Shown here piece by piece: positions 43,908 through 57,520 of a DNA stretch of 64,000 nt (position 1 is the first letter of the stretch; each line of letters begins with the position of its first letter). The notes below the pieces were generated by a model. It worked only from the letters and a program-made list of their open reading frames with translations. It was not told the origin of the DNA and made no database searches. The position numbers and the translations under genes are program-made. Source of the stretch: Centroberyx gerrardi (lineage: Eukaryota; Chordata; Actinopteri; Beryciformes; Berycidae); the NCBI RefSeq assembly GCF_048128805.1, contig NC_135999.1:22183659-22247658 (forward strand). Direction: 5' to 3'.

Positions 43908-46900
43908 GTAGGACACTTTGAATTGGCCATTAGAACGCTCTCAGTCTTTGGGTAAGTGCAGCATTAAAAAAGTGACATGTCCCACATGTGTGTCTAATTC
44001 AGGACCACGCCATTTACATTTTTTTTCACTTTGAAATTTAAGGTATTAGACATATTGAGTTGACCTACTGTTTCAATATGCAGTGATAAGAACATCTAAC
44101 ATCTAGGTGTGCTACTATTAACATGTGTTGAAAAGTAACACAAATGTGTGTTGTGCAATATTAGGAACATACAGTATGTACTGTATGTTGAAAATGTCTT
44201 TTGGGATTCTGTCTGACAAGTTTCAAAGTAATTCAAAACTGGTAAACCCAACCAGGCTGAATGAATGAACAAATGAATGAACTAGAAGGGCACTCGGAGA
44301 GCGCAGACCTCCGCCAAGGTTCGTGCTATTATTGCTTGTTCGTGAGTCGGATCCGGATCCGCTCCAAAATTTAATGGGTTCTTCCTTGGCCCATGCTACA
44401 CCCTTCCACGAAGTTTCATGAAAATCGGGCCAGTAGTTTTTCCGTAATCCTGCTAACAGACAAACAAACAAACAGAAAAACAAACAAACGGCACCGAAAA
44501 CATAATCTCCTTGGCGGAGGTATTGAGCAGCCCAAGCTCAGAAGTAAAAAGGGGAGGAGACTCTCCTGCTTCAATGTGTGCAAACATATTCAGCTGTGAG
44601 CACAGGAGAACTGTTAGCTGGCTGGCCTGGCCAAACATTAACATTGATTTTAAGAATTTGATTCAATTTGCTTTTACAAAATTAAGCACTCTTTACATTT
44701 GTCAAAGAAAAAACAATGGAGGCCAACAAATTCAGGGTTACATGCTGCCCTACTGTATAGGATCCCTCACTTAACCTTTTGTTTACTTTTGGACTTGAAA
44801 ATCTTGAAAGAGACTGAGAGATCACTTAAATCCAGCAACACAAGACTTAGCACACCTAAATGCAAGAACATGTCAGTAAGAATTAGCTTAAGTTTTGTAA
44901 GGTGTTTTGGCATAAATCTTGTCTCCCATTTGGGTTGCTGTTCCCTTTACATTGCTGGGGTCTTAAGTTGCATGTAAAACTGGTTGGAGGAAACACCCTC
45001 TAGAGTTTTCTCATTTGTCCTATTCCACAGAAAAACTATGTCTGGGTCTTTTCAATTAGATTTACATTTACATTTTAGGCATTTAGCTGGCTTATCCATG
45101 GTGATTTACTGTATAATGAGAATAAAAATGAGAAATGCTTGGAAAAGAAATAAAAGAAATAAGAGAGTTGTGGAAGGGATTATCTTTTCAATTCAAGATA
45201 AGAGCATGTTAAGAATGAGTAGATGATGGGCGAGTAGAGCTTTTGTATTTGGCCCTTACTGGGGCTGTATCAATATCAATGTATAATGTATATCAATATC
45301 AATGGGGCTTTGTCGCAATAGTCACATTTACTCCCTCCTTTTGAAAACACCTAAGCTGGGCTATAGTTGGATATGAGTAGTATACATACAGTATTAGTAT
45401 GTAATGACATCCCATGACATCTACATCTCAAGATTTCTCATAGACTGCGAATGAACAAGCCTGTTTCTGAGGCTCAGCTTTGCTTTTCCTATGGTGTACA
45501 ATCATTTGCCCAAGACAGGCCATGGGACAGAAGAAAAATCATAGCCTAAGGTCGTACAGAACACAGAGAAAGACAGAAAACTCAAATGGGACAAAGTTAA
45601 GTTAACTCTAAATGAGAGTCAGGGTCAGTGACCTCCTGGACTGAGAACTCATAATGAGAACACATGGAAAGAATAATCACTCTCCGAGTGGATGATCAGA
45701 AAGACCAACAAATGAGGCGCGACCAAATGTTATCAAACTCAGAGAGGCCAGATTTAGATGTCAAGAGCCTCAATCTCTTTGATTATCACACCCTGGTATG
45801 ACCTTCCACAGAACATGCAAGTACCCACATAATCTATATTCTCAACATGTTGTCTATGGAAACATGTTGAGAACATTCGAAATGGAAGCCTGAAAAATTG
45901 AGAAATAGATGGGTCAGCTGGAGTACGCATAGACAGCAATCCTTGTCCTTTCTTTGAAAACAAAAATAAGAGCTACACAAATAAGAGATTGTATCTTTAT
46001 CTTGAGATGAAATACACTGTGGTTAGTCCATGGGTGTGGATTGGGTATGGCAGTGTATGGCAGTTGCCATACCTTGGCTTCATGGAGTAATTCAGATAAA
46101 GCCTATAGTAATTAAATTTAGCACTTTGTATCTTCTCTAAACCGTCTTCTTCTCTAAATCAAAGAATAGATCAGCCCAAAAGAAATTACTTTCCTTCCCT
46201 TTACTGCCATTAATGCGCAATTTCCCTGCAATAATGTAGCCTACTTAGCCTACTTTCTGCGCAGATCGATAATTTTTTTTCAGGCTTCGGCCATTACGTC
46301 ATTACTTACATTACGCCGTACTGTAGCCTAATCTGTTGAGAGAATAGGCAAATTGCATGATGAAATGAAAACAAATAGGCTTTCAATTGATTGTTTTTTT
46401 TTTACCAAATGTAAAAGTGTTAAAACGTGTCAAAAACTCAGAACAGCAATGAGTGATGACAGACTTACCCATTAATGCTCTGTGGAGCCTCAGCTGGTCA
46501 AAAGAGACTTAGATGAACTGGTGACAGACTTTGCCCAGCTAAGGCCGAGGCATTCCCCTCTAATGGACTAAACCAAACCACTGCACCATAATATAAGATA
46601 AGGCAAGGCAAGGCAAGGCAAACTTTATTTATATAGCACATTTCATACACAAGGCAAATACAATTTGCTTCACATAAAACAGAAAAAATGCATACACACT
46701 CCACAACTATTTAAAATGACATTAAAAAAGAAAGAAAGAAAGATATTGAGCAGTCACTCTCACACTGGTGACACCTCTGGTCAGCCAGTATCAAATTAAG
46801 TGTGCCTTACCCCTGAGGATATTCAAAGATAATCACCACTTAAAAGACCTCCCGGAAACACCGGAGCTTAGAAACCTCCTTATGAGTTTCAGTGACAAAA

Positions 46901-48830
46901 TATTTATATAGCGTTATAACTTCTCTGAGAGTGACTCTTTCAATTTTTCCTCTCAAAAGGAAATCAATTTAGATGAGATCTTGAAGGATTCTTCGAAGGA
47001 GGCTAGAGTCTTTAAGGTAGGGCATCAAGATCACTGCCAATTGTATAATTAATTGTAGCTTACTATGGTAATAGGGCGCTCAGCCAAAGGTGTTTTTCCC
47101 ATGGTGCAGCCGAGGGCATCACGAGCCAAATTCAGGTCAGGCAGGCAGGCAGTCAGTCAATCAGTCAGTCAGTCAGTCAGTCAGTCAAGTTAGTGAGATG
47201 TCGCATCACCACGCTGATGACGCTGACGCGACCTGTGCGCACAGTCTACGTCATCAGCGTGGTAGCAGTAGCTGTAGCTCCCGGCTCCCAAAAGCTGTGT
47301 TTTGTGAAAGCGGAGGACTTTATTTAAACTTTTATGGTGGCGTGTACATGATACTAAGCCCAAGGACACTCAATGTAAGTTTGAGCCACCAAGGACACGG
47401 AGCTGTTGACGTTTAAAAGGCGCATCAACCGGTGAGTAAACTTCTAACTTCACCGCGGTAAGGAACCGGCGTTTGGAAGCGTCGCTAAATGAAGTTCTTG
47501 TTAACGGTGAATTGGATAAAGATCTTTGGGACGTAATGACATAGCCATCTAGCGTCCCTTTGGGGCTAACCGAGCCCCACTCTGCTGTTAATTTACATAC
47601 ATCCACGTCTTTAGTTGCCCTATACACTTTGACGTTAGGTAGGCTAACGTTGTTACCTGTGGTATCTAAGTGACATGGAATTATTTAACTGATAACCGTC
47701 TCGTGATGCTTTGTATATATTTTTTTATTTTATTTAATATTTAGCACAGGCAGACAGAAATGCAGAGAGATGAGGGGGAGAAAGAAGAGGACAGAAAGAC
47801 AAGAGATGGAAGCAAATACAACAGATGAGTAAAGGGATAGGCTATAACAACACCGCATTGCTGCACTCCTAAAACAGAGATTCTTCCACAGACTGTTTGA
47901 CACTGTAGACGCCCCTTTTTTCATTTGAGCACCTGCCCCTGAAGAACTCTCTGCACGTCCCTGTGCTACAGTCCAGTCCACCACACATCCTGTTATCAAG
48001 GGTTTGCTCTGGATTTATAGTATATCACCACCTGTGCAGTGTTTCCCACAGAATTCGAATGCATTTGTGGTGGTAGGTGGGTTGGCAACGGTGGGGGGTT
48101 GAGTGCCTTTTTATTCTTGTATTCTCTTATATTGTCAATATATAGGCTAATATCAAAAAAGGATCCCACTACCTGGATGGCTGAAAAATTATCTAATGTA
48201 CTCCATTTTAAATAGTTCCATTTGTCAAACAATGAACTAACCTGTATATATCTAAAGTACTTTGTTTCAAAGATAACATAACTTAAAAATATAAACATTG
48301 CTACACTGTTCTGTTTGTTGCTTGCTTTTGTCTACAAGGTGAAGAATAGAAATGAGACCCCTTTTACAGAGAAATCTGCTTTTCTGCCCCTCTGCCCTGC
48401 TACATCTCTCTGTGCTGTCAGTCTCTCCTGTATCTTTACATCGGTACATTACAGCCTTTGATATTATTATCTACTCTGTTTTACTGCTCAGCAGCTCCTC
48501 TGGTCCAGACTGTCCTGCTCCTCCTCAGGACGAGTCCTTTTCCTTCTTTGAAAATATTTTTCAATATTAATCTGGATTGAGGGAGCAAACATTTAGAGTC
48601 AGAGTTAAAAAGTTAAAAAGTTAATATTAACGCATCAGTCCACTCAGTGGATACTGACTAGCAGCTAGGCTATACATCGTGCTAATCTCGGAAACTCAGC
48701 TGTATTCCGAGTAACGTTAACTGTTAGTTCTTCTTTTCGGGAATTCAGTCGGCCGTCTTCTTGGCATGGAAAAAAAATATTCCTCACGCGTGTGCAGTGG
48801 GAGGCGAACAGACGAGTCCGGTGAGAGAGC

Positions 48831-48862
<32 letters not shown>

Positions 48863-51800
48863 AAGAGAGAGAGCGAGAGAGAGAGATCGCGTGGAGCAAT
48901 TAGGGGCTGAGCGAATCAATGCGCTACACGCAGTTTTACGATTATATAGTTTCATATAAAGTTTTCTGTGTGTGGGAAACCCTGGAGGGGTAGAGTGAGG
49001 GGAGATTGTCCACTAGTTAATCGATCGCGGATGGCGTCGTTCTCTCGGACGGATAAAAAAATAAAAATAAAAAATGCTAAAATGGGTCGCCAAATATACT
49101 TTGGCAGCCGTTAATATACCTGGGCGGCCCGCCCAAGTAAAGTCTATGTGTGGGAAACACTGCCTGTGGTACCATGATTTCTCAATTCCTGGCCTGGTTT
49201 ATGTTTTGTTTTTTTTTGTTTTTTACAATTTATGAGTTTTGACATGGGGTTCAGAATGCTGGTAATATATTGCACTATACAGTTTATCACTGAAAAGAAA
49301 AGGAAAAGGAAAATTGTTGGTGTTTTTTTCCCCTCTCTTTTTCTTTTTTTTTTTTATCTTCTACAGTCCAGTCCAATGACTACAGTTTTGTAGTGTTTGC
49401 AAACATATTATTTTGTTGTAGCCTATAGTTTCTTGAGTTTTAGTGGGGTCTGAAACTTGCATATAAATTATTTCCAGCAAGTTCTGCACTTCAATAATAC
49501 AATAAAAGGTTTTGGTTAGGAGCTTTATTTGTTTTTCTGTTCTTTAGCTGTACTAAATATCTGCACTTAAATCTTATCACTGGCCCAAACAGGGACAAAA
49601 ACAACAGAAGGAAGTTCTGGTGTGTGCCCCTGCTCTCTCATTGTTAGATGATGAATCATCCATACCCTCAGGAAACAGATGGAGTGAATGATGAAAAATC
49701 AAGGGGAAGAGTGGGAAAGAAAAGCCGGGATGTGGAGTGATAGAGTGATGGATGTCATAAAGGAGGAGAGAAGAGATTGATTGGGACATAAAGGGGGATT
49801 AGCAGGACGAGATTAAACGAGTGAGAGGATAAGACAGTAAATTAGACACAGATTCACTCATACTAAGGAAGAAAGAGTTAAACTTTGGGGAACAAAATGC
49901 GTTGTAGTCAAATCCCAACTCGGACAAATATGAAATTGTTTAAAAGATACAACATATCAATCAGTGAATCAGTTAGTCAGTCAGTGTCAGTGAGAGATTT
50001 TGTTGTTTTAGTTGTAAAGTTAAGACTCATGCTGCGCAGCGATGTGCCCCTGCATGCTGACGTTAATCCGTGCTTTCTGCGAGTTGATTACTGAGTTTAA
50101 TTCCTCTTTCTTGCTGTCAAATGCAAAACACGGCTTATTAGACAGCTTACTGACAGCTTTAAGTGTAAGTTGAGAGGGCAAATGGATTGTTCCATCCGGC
50201 CTGAGACACGACTAAATGGAGAGAGAGGAAGAGGGCTTTGTTTGTCTACCGGCACCGATATTAGTACCCTGAAATCAATGCCAGTACCAAAACTGTACTT
50301 TTTCTGATACCCATGTGGAATAAAAGCTCATTATGTAATGCAACAGCCTACATTTTTTGACTATCATGTATTTTTTGCCATTAGTTTTCCCAAATAAAAG
50401 AAATAGCATTTGAAAGTGTGAAATTTCTAAGTATTTATTTTTCTTATTCACTGTAAAAGGTATAAAACAAGCCCTTATGAACAAAGTGTTTATTTGTTCA
50501 AAATGCAATGTTTCAATATAAAAAAAATCACACTTTGATTTAATCAAAACAATCAGATCCAATACCTTATTATAACTATTAAAACTATGTAATAGTTTAA
50601 ATTTTAATTTGTCAACAGTACTTCATATTCAGAACTATTTCAAGAATATAAATTGCTATAAAAGTTTTGATGCATTCATGTAAAATGCAGTTTAATGTGG
50701 TTTAAAAAAAACAATTGTGAATGTTTTTTTCTTGAAGCCAAACAGGTCTTGTCTCAGGTTAACATTGTGCGCTATTAAGTACTTAATTAGGTGTTGACAG
50801 ACTTGGTAGTTATATTGCACCATGCACAATTTTAGTAGAAAGGAACATTTCACACATAAACCTACTTCATGCCTTAAATCTTTGTGAAATGTAGCCAGAC
50901 GTTGGACCGCAACATTTTCTAGTTACTACAAGAACACTGGGAGTTTGTTTTTCCTGCCTATGGCAAGTAGCCTAGTTACCGAGCCAATCAGCAGGCACTT
51001 TAGGTTGTAGAACAGGTGTGGTGACTGGATGAAAGACGATGTAGGATTAACCACAAGTACCAAACTTTGGCACCCAATGTTTTAACATATTTTGGTAATC
51101 AGTAGTACCGTACCAATGTGATTCGGTCAGTGCCAAAAAAGCACCGACCTCGGTACCCAGCCCTAGTCATGCTGGAGGTGATTGGCCTTCTGTCCTGATA
51201 AATAAAGGAATGTAGTCTTTCAAGACTGAACCCTCTCTCTTTCATCATTTTCCTCCTGCGAGCGTACTCGTTCCTGACTGTATCGCATGCTTTGTTTAAA
51301 GTCACAGTTTGGTGTGACCATCCTAAACCTGCACAGTCTTGTACCAACATCACGTGTAGAAATTATTGAATTAGTCAGCTGGCTGATGACACCTGTTTCT
51401 AAAGAACGAAGACCAGGTTCCTATTAAATTGGAGGCTTTAAAAACCTCTTCTCAAGTCTTGGACCTTGCAGTTAATCAGAATAAAAGTGAAATAATGACT
51501 GTTCATGACATCAAAACACCTATATGTGGCACAGAAGTAAAATCATAGTTAATAAGTCATCATCTGGCAGGTTAGCTCTTAACTTTACTCTTAAGATAGA
51601 AAAAGCTAAACAAGTTTTAATTGCTAGCTGCAGAGATATGGGGCTTAGGGAATCTCAAGATTATATCCAGCTTTACCTCCTCTGCTGACCATAAAACATG
51701 CGGTGCGATTGAGTCAAGTCAAGTTTATTTATATAGCACATTTCATATGACAGGCGTAGACTCAATGTGCTTCAAATTGATTGACTCACTCTTTTTCAGA

Positions 51801-54365
51801 TTTATCTGGAAAAAAAACTGAATATGTGAAACGGAGAACATTCTCATCTATTACAAATTATTCAGATGCAGGGTTTAACTAACCATTTTTTTTTTAGGAT
51901 CTGTTGGATTCGGCATTGTCAGGAAGTCCTTGCTAATGTATTGACAAAGGTATGATTTATGTTTTAGATTTCATTGATATTAATGGCGATCATCTTAGTC
52001 ATGAAAATTTCCTTCAAGCCACAGGTGATTTAGATTTCAAGACAAGACAATATTTCAAGATTAAAAGGCATATCTGCTCCTTTTTATGAAGGCTCCTGTA
52101 CAATATGGACCTTTAAAGAGAGTATTTAGTAGTCTGTCTATTGGAGGGGTTGATATCTCTGATTGTAAACATCCATAGGAGAATACTAACTTCAGATTAG
52201 AGCTGTTTTCCCAAAGCCTTATTATTATGGAAACTTTCTTTTCTAATGACATCTTTTGAAAAAGTCTGGTCAAAGGTCAAAGTAGCTCACATAAAAATAT
52301 TGCATAATTTGTATCCTTGTAACAAGTTTCTACACAAGTTTAGAGCAGAACTCCAGCCAAAGTTTTCTATTTGCAGCCTTGTGGTTGAATCAATTGTGCA
52401 TTTGCTCTTCAGTATTGTAATAATTCTGCAACCATCAAGCTCTGCTTGGCTACTGTCTTTCAGTATTGTCATTTTATTATTATTATTATTTTTTCTCTAT
52501 TTTGCAAATATTCCATCTCACAACCACATGACGTATTCAAAATTGATAGATCAACCATCTGGATTAAGTGAATATACTTATTTAAAATGATAGAAAGCAC
52601 AAATTTAAAACAAATATGTTTTTAAGGAGAAGTGGTAACTTAAGTCCTTGGTTGACAAAATGGCAATATTTTAATAGAGTGGACCCACTACATTTTAGAG
52701 ATCTTGAATGTTGAAGATTTTTTTTTTCCAAAATGATTATATAAACTTTTGGAAATTATCTTTTTACAACAGGCGACCTAATTTAATTACAGACTTAGAC
52801 AACAAGCAGAATTTCTATCGGTGAAACTCAGTATTTGTAGAAAACGCACACAACGCAATGAAAACAATGTTGGAAAAACAAGAACAGCTTTAACAGACAG
52901 ATTTAAAACGGGGTTAGTTGATGTAACGTTACTACTGCGACACAGCTGCTCTGAGCAGCAACAGTTCTGTCCCATACTTCTGGACAGAGACAAACAACAC
53001 GTGGTTCCACGGTTTCTGCGACTGTCTCTATCCCTTCATCCTGTTTTTGAGGTAAATCTCTAATCCATAGAACCTCCAGGACCTCACAGAAGACTCAAAT
53101 CCACCTTTTAGGTCACATGGACATGCATACACAAATCTGGACAGGTGCAAAAGGCATTATCTTCCTTTTGGGAATGGGGAAGTGGGCGAGAATGAGAGCG
53201 GGGAATGTGGGACAATCCAGACAGCCATATGTGGTCGCAGTCTGAAAAATCATGTCAGGTTAAAATGAAACCCTCCAATCACTGCACCAGCACTGTTCAT
53301 TCATATTCACCATTGCTGCTAACAGGTTCCCTACATCTATATTCAGTTCTTATCGAAGCTTGATGAAGTAATAATTACATAGCTGAATTGAAAGTCTTTG
53401 TCTCTTAGTTTCTTTTTATTCTGTCTCTCCGGTCTTTCTCGTCACTCTCATATCTTTCTATGTCCTATGCACATACACAGAAAGACTTTTTGCTGAAGCA
53501 GTGTTGTGTATCTACTCTTCAAATGGAATTCATTGTGTCTAGTTTTATTCTAAATTGAGCGATTCTGATGGTGAATCGATGCGGCCGAGCATCATCATCA
53601 CCTATTGGCTTCTCATGGATCTTGCAGGTCTTAACTTGTTGAAGGTAGTGAATGGATGAGGAGCGGGACCTGGGAAAAGGTGCATGTATCGGTGTGATGT
53701 TACGAGGGCCTAACATTATGACTGGTACATAAGTAGGGTCTGGCTTCATCAATGACTTTACCAACCTCGGAATTTCCTCGGAAATTGCCGCACCCTTTAA
53801 ATCCCCTTTTTGAATTTAGTGTTTTGATTGAGATCAGTTCTATAGGTGCAATATAAACTCCATTTGCTAGAGAGATTAGCTCACATTCAAGGTCAAGAGG
53901 CACTGGTCGTTCTGTCATGTATAGTACAGAGAGTATTAGGACAAAGACTGTGAAAGAGGAGATGAGTACTTTATGTTCCTGTGACGTCAGAAAGGCTTAA
54001 TATACATGTGTGTGTTGCTGCCCATCTTCTGGCTACGATTGTAAATGCACTGGGATTATATGACCCGTCTTGTGGGAAATGCAGGTTGAACTTTGGGGAA
54101 ATCCCAGCTGGCCAGTTAGAGCACAAGCTTCTACAATCACAGTTTGATACTATACTATACTATACTATACTATACTATACTATACTATACTATACTACTA
54201 TACTGTCTAAATGATTGACTGTACAACTGGGTGACAGTCCTCATTTACTTTTATATTTTGGTTGGTTGAGTGATTGCCTAGCCTAAGTATAGTCTACTAG
54301 CCTAAATTTTAGGTCACCGGATCTGATTCATGTGAACTATGATTTATTTACCTTTCTGATATATG

Positions 54366-54412
<47 letters not shown>

Positions 54413-56001
54413 TCAGCCAAAATGTTTGACCTGACCTAGACCAAAGCTGTTAGCATGGCATGGAAAATCCTGACTTTTGGAATTGGTCCAGCTTGTTGTT
54501 TACTGCCCTAGCATTGGATTTTTGATTTTATTAATGTAGGCCTATCCTTTATCCTTGTCTTTCAGGCATCTGGTGTGCTTGCTGTTGTCGAGGGTTGGAA
54601 CATCACTTCTCACCCAACTGTTCTGTTGTTGGGTTTTAATGGCTAAAAAGCTTTCTGTTCACACCAGGTTGTTGGTTGAGGCAGGGTGTCAATGCTTTTT
54701 TTCCAGTGAAGGAGTGCAAAGCAAACTCTGTGGTTTCTGTGTGGGCATGTGCGCGTGTCCATGTGTGTGTGCAGTTGTGCATGAAATTGTTCCAGTTAAT
54801 TTGAATCATTATTCTGTGGCTGAAATACACGTTTGTGAAATACAGAAATTAGTGTAGGAAGATGCCCGTTACAGGACTGAAGCTTCCGTTTAATAACCTG
54901 GTGGATCCGTGGGCTAAGGCACATACCATGCTGAGACATTGTGGGTTCAAATCCTGCACACAAACTTTGTCACAAGTCATCTCACCCCTCTCTCTCTCCT
55001 GTCTTTTTTTGTGATACTCAACTGATAGCCCAAGGATTTTTTTTTTTCATTTGCCCCCCTCCACAGAAAGGTTAGAGTGCAGGTTCAGCTGCAGAACTGG
55101 TAGGGATGCAGTTTTACTCAAAGGTGGCTGTCACTAACACTTGAACCCTCTCTTTCTCCTACTCTCTCACTCTACTGTGTGCTATCTAAAGACACAGAAA
55201 TGTCTTATAATATATCTTAAAAATACAACAACTTGACGGCTTGTAGACACATTGGCCACTGGACTGGTGTCTCCAATAGTAACGCATTGCATTAGCCTGA
55301 CATCTAGTGGTAGTTCATGAGTATTACTCCTGAGAGCAAGCTCATATTTGCATCAGCAGCAAGCTGGACTTTGCTGTCTTCTGTCTGATAACTTGGCAGT
55401 GTACAGCGTGGGGAAATGCAAATGGACGGATTTGTTTATTTTTGAAGTTATTCCTACATAAATATCAGATAAATGAGAAACTAGTTTGGGGGTCTTGCAG
55501 AGATATGCATTATTCACAGGCTTGACTTGTTTGTGTTTAATTGTTAAAAAAAGCTGACAGAGATTCAAAGGAAGGAAAGAACAGAAAAGAGAGGTTATTC
55601 ATTTAAAAAGGTGGAAGAAGAGAATAGGGGTTCGGAGTAGCAATGTGGAGAGATTTGCATAAAAAAAGAGAGCTGGGTCAAAAATTGACAAATAAAAATA
55701 TGCAGAGAAGGATATAAAGGGGAGAATGAAACAGAAACTCAGGAAAGAGATGGAGAGAAAAGGGTGATGTATTAGGGGGAATGTAGATAGAGGGGAGTGT
55801 GTTTGCTCTCCCAAACTGACCATGGGGGGATTAGGGATGATCAGTGTTATCCTGTATGGCCTATATACACATACTGTGCTAATCTCCCGCACACAGTCAG
55901 CGCTGCACCGCTAGAACAACACAGACACACACACACACACACACACAAATACAAAAATACATGAAAACACACAAAAGGCATATATACTCTGCATACCTGT
56001 T

Positions 56002-56038
<37 letters not shown>

Positions 56039-57258
56039 CATATCTCACACAATGATAACATTATTAAACTGAGGATCAGAAAACACATTAGGGAGAACTC
56101 TAAAGTTGCAAAATCATGATAATGTGAAAGATGAACTGATTCCAGCTGCAATTTTACTTTATTTGATAGTGGAGATATGAGTAAATAATCATTTCTCATA
56201 GCAGCAATCGCATCGCAGTGTAACAACCGCACCTCTCCTCATCCTCATCCTTATTTGGACAAGCGAAAACCAAGACATATTTAGATATTCACAAGCAGTT
56301 GCAGACACACGTAGCTGGACAATGCTGATGGACAATGTCAGCCAAACGAGCTCGACCTCCCATCCAGCTGCTGGGTCAAAGAGTCTAACTGAGATGCCTG
56401 AAGAAGATGGGCCAATAACCGCAGTCTAAATCATTTCTCCACACTCCACGCTCTAGGCAAGGAGGCTGGAGTTAAGTGGCTTTATTGCTGTCTGTGGCGT
56501 AAGCAAGAATGATGTCCTAATCTTTTGTGGAAGTTGTCAACTTTAACTGTCGAGCTAAAGACCCCGCCTCCAAATGTGTGCTAGTGTACAGCGTAGGATT
56601 CATAATCACACAGTAGAATTAAAATAAAGTGTAGTTTATATAGCTATAACAAAACCCTGATGGTTTTAGGCGCTCCAGCTTTACAGAACATATTAAATAA
56701 TAGTTAAACTCAGATAAATAATAGTGTATATGGAGTTGGATTGTAAAGGTAGTGTGTATAGCACTGTCTTATGCACGTTGTGTCATTTTATGGTTCTTCT
56801 TTCCATCCTTCTTTCACTTTCATCCAATATCTGCATTTTTGTACAATGATCCTTTCCATATTTTCGATTTTCTATTTAGTCTGTCATGTGTCCCTCTTTT
56901 TCTCCATTTCCTTTCCTTTCATTTTACTTTTTTGCAACATTTACAAATATAATTTCTTAGTGTTACACTCTCCTTCATCATATCCTACTTATTCCTCTCG
57001 TTCCTGTTGTTCTCCATTCACTCTGTCTGTCCACTTCTCTGTCCCACTCTATTTCTCTGCTTTTTCCCCTCTCTTTTACTTCATTTTATTTCCTTGAACC
57101 CTTTTAAATATTCTTCTCTCTTTTTTCTCTCCTTCCCATTCCCTGCTCCCCGTGGCCTGTCAACATCACTCTTTTCCTCTAATCTGAAATGCTGGGGATT
57201 AAACAGGCAGCCAACTCTCCATCTATAATTCTGCCCATCCCCTCCCCCTGTCACTGTC

Positions 57259-57319
<61 letters not shown>

Positions 57320-57467
57320 CTGCCAGACTAGTCATTTTGAGAATATAAGCATGATGTTTGAGAGACAGAGAGAGAGGAAGGTGGGCGGGATGGATTAGAT
57401 TAAGTTGGTACGAATTCAAGGGAACACTCATGGACAGAGGGGGTGACATAGATAAACAGAGAGAAAA

Positions 57468-57520
<53 letters not shown>

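Noticed and set aside
47133..47187. CRISPR-like array
   Set aside because: Repeats are four bases with no spacers; the genome is eukaryotic. No array was found elsewhere, including the minisatellite at 61554-61612.
47090..47416. 108-codon frame over the CAGT repeat
   Set aside because: Its first third is translated microsatellite and the rest has no recognisable domain.
53519..53918. Two overlapping minus-strand frames of 72-81 codons
   Set aside because: They look compositionally protein-like but have no motif, start context or splice partners I could identify; possibly an old transposon fragment.
54898..54965. tRNA gene
   Set aside because: B-box-like sequence is present, but the flanking arms do not form a cloverleaf and the context is that of a SINE.
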